A stretch of 48,516 bases of DNA. Source: Actinoplanes couchii (GTDB taxonomy: Bacteria; Actinomycetota; Actinomycetes; Mycobacteriales; Micromonosporaceae). The stretch is taken from contig NZ_BOMG01000100.1 of the NCBI RefSeq assembly GCF_016862075.1, forward strand, positions 1 to 48,516, written 5' to 3'. Each line of letters starts with the position of its first letter. Within the stretch, counting starts at the first letter, position 1. The notes under the pieces are model-generated. The model did not search any database and was not told where the DNA came from. It worked only from the letters and a program-made list of their open reading frames with translations. Position numbers and translations under genes: made by a program. Shown one piece after another: positions 40,619-48,419 of this stretch.

Positions 40619-40640
40619 ACCGATGCCGGGCGTGAACATC

Positions 40641-40669
40641 CCGTTACGGTTTCCCGGAAACAGCAACGG
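40641..40669. terminator. Symmetric hairpin after the Lrp gene
   Basis: CCGTT-acg-GTTTCC-c-GGAAAC-agc-AACGG is symmetric about 40655, starting 23 bp after the stop codon. A terminator is likely. Confidence 0.5.
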
Positions 40670-40762
40670 ATCACCGGGCCCACCCGTCCATGATCTGTGA
40701 AGGGCCGTACGCCGGCCCCGGGCACGGATGTAGCGGCGGCACCGGTTCGGGCCGTCGCCGAG

Positions 40763-40795
40763 GTGGGCGGGGACGCGGTTCGCTTCCCCGCCCAC
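40763..40795. terminator. Hairpin between convergent Lrp and prfH genes
   Basis: GTGGGCGGGGA (40763-40773) and TCCCCGCCCAC (40785-40795) are perfect 11-bp arms with an 11-nt loop, 10 bp from the prfH stop. There is no U-tract, as is common in high-GC actinobacteria. Confidence 0.6.
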
Positions 40796-40804
40796 TGCAC
40801 CGTC

Positions 40805-41413
40805 TCAGGGGCGCTCGGTCCGGGTCGGGTTGCCGCGGACCAGGTCGTCGTGGATGCGCCAGCGGGCCGTCTCCGCCGCCTTCCCGGCCGCCGCGTCGCC
40901 GGACTGCAGGCGGTCGCGGATCAGGCGCAGGGCGATGCTCCGGTTCAGGCTGAACTGGCGCTCGGTGTCGACCACCACCACCGTCCCGGTCGGGCGGTGG
41001 GTGGCCCGGACCGCGGTGCTGGCCTTGTTGCGGTGCTGGCCACCGGGCCCGCCGGTCCGGCACGGCACGATGTCGACGTCGCGTTCGTCGAACACCGTGC
41101 GCACCTCGCCGAGGTCGCAGGGCTGGGCGGTGACGTACCAGTTCTTCCGGCCGGGACCGGTCCGGTAGGGGCTCGGCGCCTGCCAGCACAGCGTCCCGGT
41201 CCAGGTGGCGGCGAACTCGTCCGCCGTCGCGCCGGTGATCTCCAGCAGCACCGACCGGAACGTGCCGGGCCGGTCCCCGGCGACCGTCTCCAGTCGCCGG
41301 GTCGTCACGTCGTGCCGGGCCGCGTCGGACTCCAGGCGGCGGGCCAGCCGGGCCAGCGCCCACGAACACTCCTCCGGCCCGCGACCGGCGGACATCATCA
41401 GGTGCACGGTCAT
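40805..41413 (-). CDS. prfH: PrfH: RF-like peptidyl-tRNA hydrolase for damaged ribosomes
   Basis: The 202-residue release-factor-like protein carries the GGQ catalytic motif in RTGGPGGQHRNKASTAVRAT, without the codon-recognition domain of RF1/RF2, and has the PrfH-type N-terminal region (HLMMSAGRGPEECSWALARL, SPYRTGPGRKNWYV). PrfH releases peptides from ribosomes with a broken decoding centre, which RtcB then religates. ATG 41413 has GGGAGGAG 5 nt upstream. It is downstream of rtcB with a small basic ORF between. Confidence 0.92.
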   Translation of the reverse strand: MTVHLMMSAGRGPEECSWALARLARRLESDAARHDVTTRRLETVAGDRPGTFRSVLLEITGATADEFAATWTGTLCWQAPSPYRTGPGRKNWYVTAQPCDLGEVRTVFDERDVDIVPCRTGGPGGQHRNKASTAVRATHRPTGTVVVVDTERQFSLNRSIALRLIRDRLQSGDAAAGKAAETARWRIHDDLVRGNPTRTERP

Positions 41414-41522
41414 CGTCGCTCCTCCCGGCGGCCCGGTGGACGGACCGGAACCGGCCTCTGATCCCGGACCACCAGCGCCGGGCGGCGACGGGGCAGGAAC
41501 CCGACCACACACGGCCGGCGGC

Positions 41523-41732
41523 TCACCGGCGACCACCCCGGCGGGCCTTCCAGTGGCTGACCCGGTGCCGGCGGGCGGACGCCGGCGTGAAACGCGCCGA
41601 CCGCCACGACGACCGCTCGCCACGGCGGGACCGCAGCCGGTGCAGGCGGCTGATCGCCTGCTCGTCGAGCACGGCCAGGACCAGCCGGGACACCGGCGGA
41701 CGGTAGACGACCTGCGGCGGGAACGGGATCAT
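41523..41732 (-). CDS. Small highly basic protein between rtcB and prfH
   Basis: The 69-residue frame starts MIPFPPQVVYRPPVSRLVLA and is rich in Arg (over 20%) with a WRSARFTPASARRH tail. Its ATG overlaps the rtcB stop (ATGA), the same coupling seen at most junctions here. I do not recognise a family. It could be an RNA- or ribosome-binding helper or a chance frame; a 109-bp gap separates it from prfH. Confidence 0.5.
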   Translation of the reverse strand: MIPFPPQVVYRPPVSRLVLAVLDEQAISRLHRLRSRRGERSSWRSARFTPASARRHRVSHWKARRGGRR

Positions 41733-42820
41733 CGGCGGCCTCCCCGGCGGGACGGGACGTCGGCGGTCTTGTAGGTGACCATGGGCAGGGTGCTGACGAT
41801 CGGGGTGGCCAGCCGGTGACCGACCAGGTCGCCGATCACCTGCTCGATGCGCTTGTAGGCGGTCGGCGCCTCCTCGAACAGGAGCTGACGGTCGCCGCAC
41901 ACGACCAGCGAGCCCACCGCCGTACGCCGCAATTCTTCGACCGTGTGTTTGGCCTTTCCGCGGCGCAGAGCGTCGGCCCGGGACATCTTGCGGCCCGCGC
42001 CGTGCGCGACGGAGCGGCCGGCCTCGTCCGGGGAGTGCCCGGCGACCAGGAAGGAGTGGGTGCCGCGGGTGCCGGCGATCAGCACGTCGTGCCCGTCGCC
42101 GGGTGCGGCGCCCTTGCGGTGCAGGTAGGCGCCGTCGCGGACCTCGACCGCGTTGTGGCAGACGTCGGTGACCGGGTCGCCCAGCTCGGCGCCGAGCGCG
42201 CCGGCCACCCGCTCGGCCATCAGCCGCCGGTTCAGGTGGCCCCAGCGGACCGCCTCGTCGTGCGCGGCCAGGTAGGCCGGCGGATCGGCGGCCGGGCCCG
42301 CGCCGTGCACCGAGGTGTGTGCGCGCAGGATCCGCTCGCCGAGGCCGCGGGAGCCGCTGTGCACGATCAGGACCAGGTCGCCGGCGGTGAGCCCGAGGCG
42401 GTCGGCGTGGCCGGCGTCGAGCACCTCGTCGACCTTGGCGAGCTCGACGAAGTGGTTGCCGCGCCCGACGGTGCCGAGCTGGTCGAGGTAACCGGCCGGG
42501 ACGTCGAGACCGTCCAGCTCGGACGGATCGACCGGCTGGTCCAGGTCGGGGAAGCGGGCGGCGAGCCGCTCCGGGACGGCCTTGCGGATCCGGATCGGGA
42601 AGACGGCGATGCCGCAGCCGATGTCGGAGCCGACCAGGAACGGGTAGAGGGTGGTGGAGAGCATGGCGGCGCCGATCGGGGCGCCCTTGCCGGGGTGCAG
42701 GTCGGGCATCCCGGCGACGTGGATCATGCCGTCCAGGGCGGCCACCTGGTGGCACTGGTCGACGGCGTCGGTCTCGATCCAGCTGCCGGGCGCGGCGAAG
42801 ATCGTGACGGTGGCGGACAT
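41729..42820 (-). CDS. rtcB: RtcB-family RNA ligase
   Basis: Characteristic motifs run in order: MPDLHPGKGAPIGAAM, VGSDIGCGIAVFPI, GTVGRGNHFVEL, VHSGSRGLGE, HNAVEVRDGAYLHRKGAAP and VAHGAGRKMSR, which carries the guanylylated His. RtcB joins 2',3'-cyclic phosphate to 5'-OH ends. At 363 residues it is the short bacterial type. ATG 42820 is preferred; TTG 42841 would add 7 residues. Linked with prfH, it is the rRNA-repair version rather than a tRNA-splicing one. Confidence 0.93.
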   Translation of the reverse strand: MSATVTIFAAPGSWIETDAVDQCHQVAALDGMIHVAGMPDLHPGKGAPIGAAMLSTTLYPFLVGSDIGCGIAVFPIRIRKAVPERLAARFPDLDQPVDPSELDGLDVPAGYLDQLGTVGRGNHFVELAKVDEVLDAGHADRLGLTAGDLVLIVHSGSRGLGERILRAHTSVHGAGPAADPPAYLAAHDEAVRWGHLNRRLMAERVAGALGAELGDPVTDVCHNAVEVRDGAYLHRKGAAPGDGHDVLIAGTRGTHSFLVAGHSPDEAGRSVAHGAGRKMSRADALRRGKAKHTVEELRRTAVGSLVVCGDRQLLFEEAPTAYKRIEQVIGDLVGHRLATPIVSTLPMVTYKTADVPSRRGGRR

Positions 42821-43096
42821 GGCGGAGCGCTGCTGAGACAAAATCAGCTCTTCTTCCGAAAGATCGCATGACGGAGGGCACGCCGGGCGGGATCCGCGGG
42901 CGAGTGTTCTGGGGGAGTCACCTCAGTACGTCATGGCGACCACCCTGGCCGACTCCCCGGCGGGCCGCAACCGATTAACGGGCGTGACATACCGCCGGGA
43001 CAGGGGCCCGGCCGGGATTACCCAGTCTTGTTACCGGCGGGTTAACTAATCGACATCAGTGAATACCCGGAGCCCCACCACCACCAGGGAGTTCCC
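42821..43096. promoter_or_regulatory. Divergent intergenic region of rtcB and the polyester hydrolase
   Basis: 276 bp without a gene. The hydrolase half has an AT-richer patch (TTGTTA at 43028-43033, GTTAACTAATC just after) and AGGGAG 5 nt before ATG 43097. No RtcR/sigma-54-like site was recognised for rtcB, and no strong -10 could be assigned to either side. Confidence 0.35.
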
Positions 43097-43978
43097 ATGC
43101 CCGTTCCCACCCGTCGACGGAAAGCATCGCTACTGACCGTGGTCTGCGCCGCGGCAGCCGCCGTTCTGGCGACCCCGGCCACCCCGGCCGTCGCCGCCAA
43201 CCCCTACGAGCGCGGCCCGGCACCCACCAACGCCAGCATCGAGGCGTCCCGCGGCACGTTCGCCGTCGCCTCGGTCACCGTGGCCCGGTCCAGCGTCTCC
43301 ACGTTCGGCGGCGGCACCATCTACTACCCGACCGACACCAGCGCCGGCACGTTCGGCGCGATCGCCATCTCCCCCGGCTTCACCGCGTCCCAGTCCAGCA
43401 TCGCCTGGCTCGGCCCCCGCCTCGCCTCCCAGGGCTTCGTGGTGATCACCATCGACACCAGGAGCACCCTCGACCAGCCGGACAGCCGCGGCACCCAGCT
43501 GCTCGGCGCCCTCGACTACCTGACCGGGACCAGCTCGGTGCGCACCCGCATCGACGCCGCCCGCCTCGGCGTGATGGGCCACTCGATGGGTGGCGGCGGC
43601 AGCCTCGCCGCGGCCCGCACCCGCCCGGCCCTGCAGGCGGCGGTCCCGCTGACCCCCTGGCACGGCACCAAGAGCTGGTCCACGGTGCGGGTGCCCACGA
43701 TGATCATCGGCGCGGAGAACGACACGGTCGCGCCGGTGGCCTCGCACGCCGAACCGTTCTACACCAGCCTGACCGCCGCGCCGGAGAAGGCGTACCTGGA
43801 GGTCAACAACGCCACCCACTCGGCGCCGACCGAGGGCGGCAACGTGACTGTCGCGAAGTACGCGCTGAGCTGGGTGAAGCGCTTCATCGACGACGACACC
43901 CGGTACGACCAGTTCCTGTGCCCGGCGCCGTCCGGAACGACCATCGAGGAGTACCGGGCGACCTGCCCGCACACCTGA
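43097..43978 (+). CDS. Secreted polyester hydrolase (cutinase / PETase-like)
   Basis: A signal peptide (TRRRKASLLTVV... cut near AVA-AN, residue 34) precedes a mature enzyme with NPYERGPAPT at its start, the usual actinobacterial cutinase N-terminus. Catalytic triad: S163 (MGHSMGGGG), D209 (GAENDTVAP), H241 (NATHSAP). Oxyanion and substrate-cleft residues F95 (SPGFTA) and M164, cleft W188 (TPWHG), and the terminal disulfide pair C275/C290 are present. Ser242 follows the catalytic His, as in Ideonella PETase, where most actinobacterial enzymes have Phe; the residue before S163 is His, as in cutinases. Activity on PET is plausible but untested. Confidence 0.92.
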   Translation: MPVPTRRRKASLLTVVCAAAAAVLATPATPAVAANPYERGPAPTNASIEASRGTFAVASVTVARSSVSTFGGGTIYYPTDTSAGTFGAIAISPGFTASQSSIAWLGPRLASQGFVVITIDTRSTLDQPDSRGTQLLGALDYLTGTSSVRTRIDAARLGVMGHSMGGGGSLAAARTRPALQAAVPLTPWHGTKSWSTVRVPTMIIGAENDTVAPVASHAEPFYTSLTAAPEKAYLEVNNATHSAPTEGGNVTVAKYALSWVKRFIDDDTRYDQFLCPAPSGTTIEEYRATCPHT

Positions 43979-43991
43979 TCCACCACACCGA

Positions 43992-44024
43992 GACGGGGTC
44001 CGGCAGTCGCCGCCGGGCCCCGTC
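43992..44024. terminator. Bidirectional hairpin terminator
   Basis: GACGGGG-t-CCGGC / GCCGG-g-CCCCGTC (43992-44024) with a 7-nt loop, between the two convergent stop codons (43978 and 44028). Confidence 0.7.
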
Positions 44025-44027
44025 CAC

Positions 44028-44513
44028 CTATTTCCCGGGAACCCGGTAACAGGGGGACGAGACCATCAGGCTCACCGCTCTCCCCTCCCCGGTGGCGAGC
44101 AGCACGTCGAACTCGTCGCCGAACCCGGCCTGGAACTCCCCACCGCCGGACGGGAACGACCGCTCGCTCCGCAGCGTCCAGCCGCTGTCCACCAGCGAGC
44201 CCTTCACCTTGGCCATGACAGCCGCATGCTCCGCGGCGGGGATCAGCATCTGGTAGATCCCCTGGATGTAGTAGATCTCGTCGATGTCGGACGACTCCCC
44301 GAAACGTCCGTCACAGGGCGACACGCCGGCGTAGCTCCGACTGAACTCCGCCGCACCGGCCGCCGCACGGACCACGTCGGCCTGCTGGTTCACCCGCTGC
44401 CTGGCCTCTTCCTGGCTCATCTCCCGCATGTCCTCCCCCTCCCCGGAGCAGCCTGTCACCAGGCACAGCGTCAGGCTGAGCCCGCCGGCAACCGTCCACA
44501 ATGTCCGGATCAT
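44028..44513 (-). CDS. Lipoprotein associated with the WXG100-hydrolase genes
   Basis: The N-terminus has a lipobox LCLVTGC (Cys22), then 139 residues with two further Cys (SPCDGRF, SPCYRVP), likely a disulfide. No enzyme motif is seen. ATG 44513 overlaps the hydrolase stop (ATGA), so it is the third gene of the unit and could be an envelope partner or protective factor for the hydrolase. Confidence 0.75.
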   Translation of the reverse strand: MIRTLWTVAGGLSLTLCLVTGCSGEGEDMREMSQEEARQRVNQQADVVRAAAGAAEFSRSYAGVSPCDGRFGESSDIDEIYYIQGIYQMLIPAAEHAAVMAKVKGSLVDSGWTLRSERSFPSGGGEFQAGFGDEFDVLLATGEGRAVSLMVSSPCYRVPGK

Positions 44514-46123
44514 GTCGTTGGCGCCTTCCCGTGTTCCAAACCGACCTCCTCGTACCGACCGAGGATGATCTTGACCTGGTTGTTCAAGCTCTGGGAGTCC
44601 CGCTCCCAGTAGGCGCTGTGTCCCTCGGTGTCCACCACGAACCGGTTCGCTCCGAAGTCGGCGTCACTCGGCTCGTTGCCATGGATGAACGGGATGCTGC
44701 CGGCGAACCCGGCGATGTGGTCACCGTCCGCCTGCCCCGCCCAGACGTGCCGGGGGTCGATACCGAGATCAGCGGCCTCGTCGGTGTGCATCCCCGGGCT
44801 GCCCGCGGCGATGATGTCGTCCACCGCCAGGCCGTTCCCGTCGAGGGCCGCCTCCGCGACCACCGTCGATCCGTAACTGTGGCCGATCACCGAGAGATGT
44901 GACTGGTCCGAGGTGTGGGTGGCGCGCAGGCCGTCGGTGAACCGGTCGAGAGCGGCCCCTCCGCCCTCGGACCGTTCGTAGCCGACCGCGCTGGCGTTGA
45001 GCTCCGGGGCGTCGTATCCCAGCCACATGATCGCCGCGACCGTGCCGGGTGTCTCGCTGCGGCTCTCCGCGAGCTGATGGATGTTGACGACCCGATTCAT
45101 GTCGTTGCTGACGTCGCCCAGGTCGGTGCCGACTCCGGGCACCCACACCGCCGTGTGCCGGGCCGTGTCCGGGTTGCCGACCGACATCACCACCTTGCCG
45201 TCCCCGGCGCCGTCGATCCCGAGCAGCATCCCGTCCGCGCCCAGCTCGGCCAGCTTGCGCTCCACCTTGCCGAGGTCCCCGGACTCGGCCCGGATCGTGT
45301 CCAGCCGGTCGAGCAGCCCGGACAACTCGGGGCTGACGGACGGCCCGAACAGGCGTCCGCGCAGCTCCTCGCGTACCCGCGCGATCTCCGCCTCGACCAT
45401 CGCCTGCTGCGCGGCGAGCGCGTTCTGCAGCCGCCCGAGCTGGATCCGGTTGGCCAGGTCCCGGTCGGTGGCGGGCACCCCGTCGAGCCACCCGACCACG
45501 TCCGGCATCTCCCGGATGGCCTGCTCCTGCTGCTGCGGGGTGAGCGCCTCCCACCACGTGCGGACGTCGGCGGGCGGCCGGCCCCGCTGCGCCTCGACGG
45601 TTCCCCGGGTCACCCCGGGCAGCACCGACCGCCCGAACCCGGTGCCCGCCGCGGGCAGGTTCGCCCGGATCGCGGTGGTGGTCGACTCGTCCAGGGCCCG
45701 CGCGCGTTCCACCACCGCCCCGAGGTCGGCGACGATGCCGTCCGAGTCCGCGGCGGTGGGCGGAACCCGGACGGCTCCGGTGGCGACGTCGACGATCAGG
45801 CCGGCCCGGCGGGCGGCGGCGACGATCTCCTCGGCGGTCTGCCGCAGCTCGCTGACGGCGTGGGCGTGCCGGTCGAGCGCGTCGAAGATCCGCCGGGCCG
45901 GGTTGCAGCTGTTGCTGACCTCGGCGCGCAGCCGGGTGGCGGTCGCTTCTGCGGCCTGCGCGCCGTCGCCGACCGGCCAGCCGAACGCCAGGTCGCGGGT
46001 GCCGCGGATGAACTCCTCGGCGCTGTCGTCGATGCGGTCGGCCAGGCCGCGCCAGCCGGACGCCATCGCGTGCCACGGCCCGGGGTCGGCGTTGAGCAGC
46101 TGCTGCAGGGTGACGGCGCTCAT
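44510..46123 (-). CDS. WXG100-like N-terminus fused to DUF1023 alpha/beta hydrolase
   Basis: Residues 1-120 are a helical WXG100/LXG-like region (HAMASGWRGLADRIDDSAEE). Residues about 190-300 form a long helical linker (DVRTWWEALTPQQQEQAIRE). Residues about 300-520 are a DUF1023-type hydrolase: nucleophile in VIGHSYGSTVVAEAA, GSPGMHTDEAADLG, and a final His in EGHSAYWE. This 537-residue architecture is common in actinobacteria near type VII-like small proteins. No T7SS core genes are in the window. It is coupled by ATGA to both neighbours. Confidence 0.85.
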   Translation of the reverse strand: MSAVTLQQLLNADPGPWHAMASGWRGLADRIDDSAEEFIRGTRDLAFGWPVGDGAQAAEATATRLRAEVSNSCNPARRIFDALDRHAHAVSELRQTAEEIVAAARRAGLIVDVATGAVRVPPTAADSDGIVADLGAVVERARALDESTTTAIRANLPAAGTGFGRSVLPGVTRGTVEAQRGRPPADVRTWWEALTPQQQEQAIREMPDVVGWLDGVPATDRDLANRIQLGRLQNALAAQQAMVEAEIARVREELRGRLFGPSVSPELSGLLDRLDTIRAESGDLGKVERKLAELGADGMLLGIDGAGDGKVVMSVGNPDTARHTAVWVPGVGTDLGDVSNDMNRVVNIHQLAESRSETPGTVAAIMWLGYDAPELNASAVGYERSEGGGAALDRFTDGLRATHTSDQSHLSVIGHSYGSTVVAEAALDGNGLAVDDIIAAGSPGMHTDEAADLGIDPRHVWAGQADGDHIAGFAGSIPFIHGNEPSDADFGANRFVVDTEGHSAYWERDSQSLNNQVKIILGRYEEVGLEHGKAPTT

Positions 46124-46422
46124 CGCGGGATCCGGTGGATGTCGCGGGCCGCCTCGTCGTCGGTGGCCCCGATCAGCCGGCCGGCCGACTCCACCTCGCC
46201 GCCGAAGAGCCGGACCGCCTCGGCCAGGCCGGTCAGGTGGCCGTCCCAGGCGACGGCCGCGTCCCGGACGGCGGCGGTCGCGTCCCAGCCCCGCTGATCG
46301 CCGAGGGCCAGGTTGCCGCGGGACGCGGTGCGGGCGTCACCGAGGGTGGCCGCGGCGGTCCCGACAGCGGTGGCGACGTCCGCCAGGAACCGGACGTCGG
46401 CCGAGAACTGTGGCTGCGTCAT
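46120..46422 (-). CDS. WXG100-superfamily small protein
   Basis: The 100-residue helical protein has WDG at residues ~71-73 (AVAWDGHLTGLAEAV), matching the WXG turn of ESAT-6-like partners although late in the chain. It starts at ATG 46422; longer in-frame versions lack support. It overlaps the DUF1023 hydrolase by ATGA. Confidence 0.7.
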   Translation of the reverse strand: MTQPQFSADVRFLADVATAVGTAAATLGDARTASRGNLALGDQRGWDATAAVRDAAVAWDGHLTGLAEAVRLFGGEVESAGRLIGATDDEAARDIHRIPR

Positions 46423-46454
46423 GCACGGCAGTACACCGCGCGGGGCCGCCCGGT

Positions 46455-46823
46455 TCAGTCGATGAGCCACCGGTGCAGAGCGGACCCGTACGGCGAGAAG
46501 ATCAGCAGGGTCAGCAGCGCCCAGACCAGCATCCAGCGCCGGCTGCGGGGCCGGAACAGGGCCAGCACGAAACCGATCAGCGGCAGGAACCACACGTAGA
46601 TCACGAACGCGGCGGGCAGCCCGACGACCCACAGCATCGGGCCGGACGGCAGCGAGTCCTTCGGGTCGCCGAGCCGGTCCAGCCCGGGATCGAACAGCGC
46701 GCCCCAGTCACCGGTCGCGAGGACCGCGCAGAGCAGGCTCCCGAACTGCCCGACCAGATAGACGGCCACCAGCACCCCGTGCAGCCACGTCCGCCAGGCC
46801 GGCGCTTGATCCACTCGTGTCAC
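46455..46823 (-). CDS. Small membrane protein of unknown family
   Basis: The 122 residues have three hydrophobic helices (LHGVLVAVYLVGQFGSLLCA, MLWVVGLPAAFVIYVWFLPL and its continuation, WMLVWALLTLLIFSPYGSAL). GTG 46823 is chosen because TAGGTT (46831-46836 on the minus strand) lies 7 nt upstream. No family recognised. Confidence 0.65.
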   Translation of the reverse strand: MTRVDQAPAWRTWLHGVLVAVYLVGQFGSLLCAVLATGDWGALFDPGLDRLGDPKDSLPSGPMLWVVGLPAAFVIYVWFLPLIGFVLALFRPRSRRWMLVWALLTLLIFSPYGSALHRWLID

Positions 46824-46833
46824 GGCCCGCAAC

Positions 46834-47670
46834 CTACCAAAGCGTCGCAGGCCCCTCCGGTTCCAGAGCCTGCGGTACGGGCAGCGGCTCCAGCTCCGGC
46901 ACCAGCGCCCGTACCTCGTCGTGGAAGCGCCGGCACAGCTCCGGGGCGTCGGCGTTGTCCGGGGTGTGCACGAAGAACGTCGGCGTCCGGCCCTCCCGCA
47001 GCCAGCCGGCGACGATCGGCACCCAGCGCTGCCATCCCTCGATCGTCCGGGCCGGGTCGTCGCGCCCCAGGTAGCGGATGATCGGGCGGTCGGTGAGGGC
47101 GGCGGTGCGCAGCGGCATGCGCGGTTTCTTCAGCCACGCCTCCCGTTCACCGTCACTGGTCGGCGGCGTCCGGAAGAACGCGGTGGTGTCGAACGGAACC
47201 CACTCCGCCCGGGATTCGGCGAGTCGCGCCGACAGTTCCCGCGGATCGTGGAAGAAGGCCGGATCGCGCACTTCCACGGCGTACCGGAAATCGGTCGGCA
47301 GGCCCCGCAGGAACCGCGAGAGAATCGGCAGATCGCCGGGTCCGAAGGATCCCGGTAATTGGATCCACAGGGCATGCACCCGATCACCGAGCGGTTCGAT
47401 CACCCGATAAAATTCGGACAACACTTCAACGTCGGACAATTGTCGTACGTGGGTGGCCTCGCGTGGCAGCTTCAGCACGAACCGGAAGTCCGGTGACGTC
47501 TGATCCGCCCAGCTCCGGACGGTGTCGAGGGCCGGCGTCGCATAGAAGGTGGTGTTCCCCTCCACCGCGTCGCACCATCCGGAATACGAGCGCAGCCGAT
47601 CCGACGAACCGATGAAACGGCCCTGCCACGATTTCAGGCTCCACATCGCACAGCCGACGTGCAGCCGCAT
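46834..47670 (-). CDS. DUF72 (YecE-like) protein
   Basis: The 278-residue protein starts MRLHVGCAMWSLKSWQGRFI and has the DUF72 pattern: EGNTTFYATPALDTVRSW, FVLKLPREATH, LWIQLPGSFGPGDLPILSRF, YAVEVRDPAFF and FFVHTPDNADAPELC. A TIM-barrel-like fold with unknown activity. Its ATG shares one base with the bluB stop (TGATG). Confidence 0.87.
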   Translation of the reverse strand: MRLHVGCAMWSLKSWQGRFIGSSDRLRSYSGWCDAVEGNTTFYATPALDTVRSWADQTSPDFRFVLKLPREATHVRQLSDVEVLSEFYRVIEPLGDRVHALWIQLPGSFGPGDLPILSRFLRGLPTDFRYAVEVRDPAFFHDPRELSARLAESRAEWVPFDTTAFFRTPPTSDGEREAWLKKPRMPLRTAALTDRPIIRYLGRDDPARTIEGWQRWVPIVAGWLREGRTPTFFVHTPDNADAPELCRRFHDEVRALVPELEPLPVPQALEPEGPATLW

Positions 47671-48296
47671 CACGCACCCCACCGATCGTCGTGGACGGCC
47701 GCGCTCAACGGGCGCCGCCGCCGCCATCCGTGCCGTTCCAGATCCGGCACCTCCGCCAGGTGGCTGACCGGGCCGAGACACAGCCAGGCCACCGGGCGGA
47801 TGCCGGCCGGAATGCCGAGCAGCCCGGACAGGAACTCCTCCCGGTAGAACGACACCCAGCCCACTCCGAAACCCTCGGCGGTCGCGGCCAGCCACAGGTT
47901 CTGCACGGCCAGGCACACCGAATAGAGGCCGGCGTCCGCGATGGCGTGCCGGCCCAGAATCGACGGGCCGCCACGTGCCGGGTCGTAGGTGACCACGATC
48001 GACAGGCTCGACTCCCGCACGCCGTCGATTTTGATCCGGTCGAACCGGGCCTTCTCCTCGCCGGTCAGGGTGGCCGCGAAGACGTCCCGTTCGGTGTGCA
48101 CGTGGTGGTGGAAGTCCTCTTTGATCCGCGGCGAACGGATCACCACGAAATCCCACGGCTGGGAGAGGCCGACGCTGGGGGCGGCGTGGGCGGCGGTCAG
48201 AATCCGGTCGAGCACGGCGGGATCGACCGGGGCTCCGGTGAACTCGGCGCGGACGTCGCGGCGCCGGAAAATCACCTCGTACAGGTCCCGGATCAC
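47670..48296 (-). CDS. bluB: BluB: 5,6-dimethylbenzimidazole synthase (nitroreductase family)
   Basis: The 208-residue flavoprotein has FRRRDVRAEF, LTAAHAAPSVGLSQPWDFVV, IDGVRESSLSIVVTYD, YSVCLAVQNLWLAATAEGFG and GWVSFYREEFL, all typical of BluB, which cleaves FMN to the lower ligand of cobalamin. GTG 48296 is chosen because TAGCGT (minus strand, 48304-48309) lies 7 nt upstream and the length is then normal. Ends with HGWRRRRPLSAAVHDDRW. Confidence 0.88.
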   Translation of the reverse strand: MIRDLYEVIFRRRDVRAEFTGAPVDPAVLDRILTAAHAAPSVGLSQPWDFVVIRSPRIKEDFHHHVHTERDVFAATLTGEEKARFDRIKIDGVRESSLSIVVTYDPARGGPSILGRHAIADAGLYSVCLAVQNLWLAATAEGFGVGWVSFYREEFLSGLLGIPAGIRPVAWLCLGPVSHLAEVPDLERHGWRRRRPLSAAVHDDRWGA

Positions 48297-48419
48297 CGAT
48301 CGAACGCTACCAGCGGGCCGTTCTCCGGTTCCTTCGCGCCCGACCACTTCCGGTCAGCCCTCGCCTTGACCCATGCTTTCCTACCGCCTTGCTATTTCCG
48401 CCGCCTTCCCACCCTCCCG

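Noticed and set aside
41410..41607. 65-codon minus-strand frame upstream of prfH
   Set aside because: It overlaps the prfH start and the small basic ORF in another frame and lacks a ribosome-binding site.
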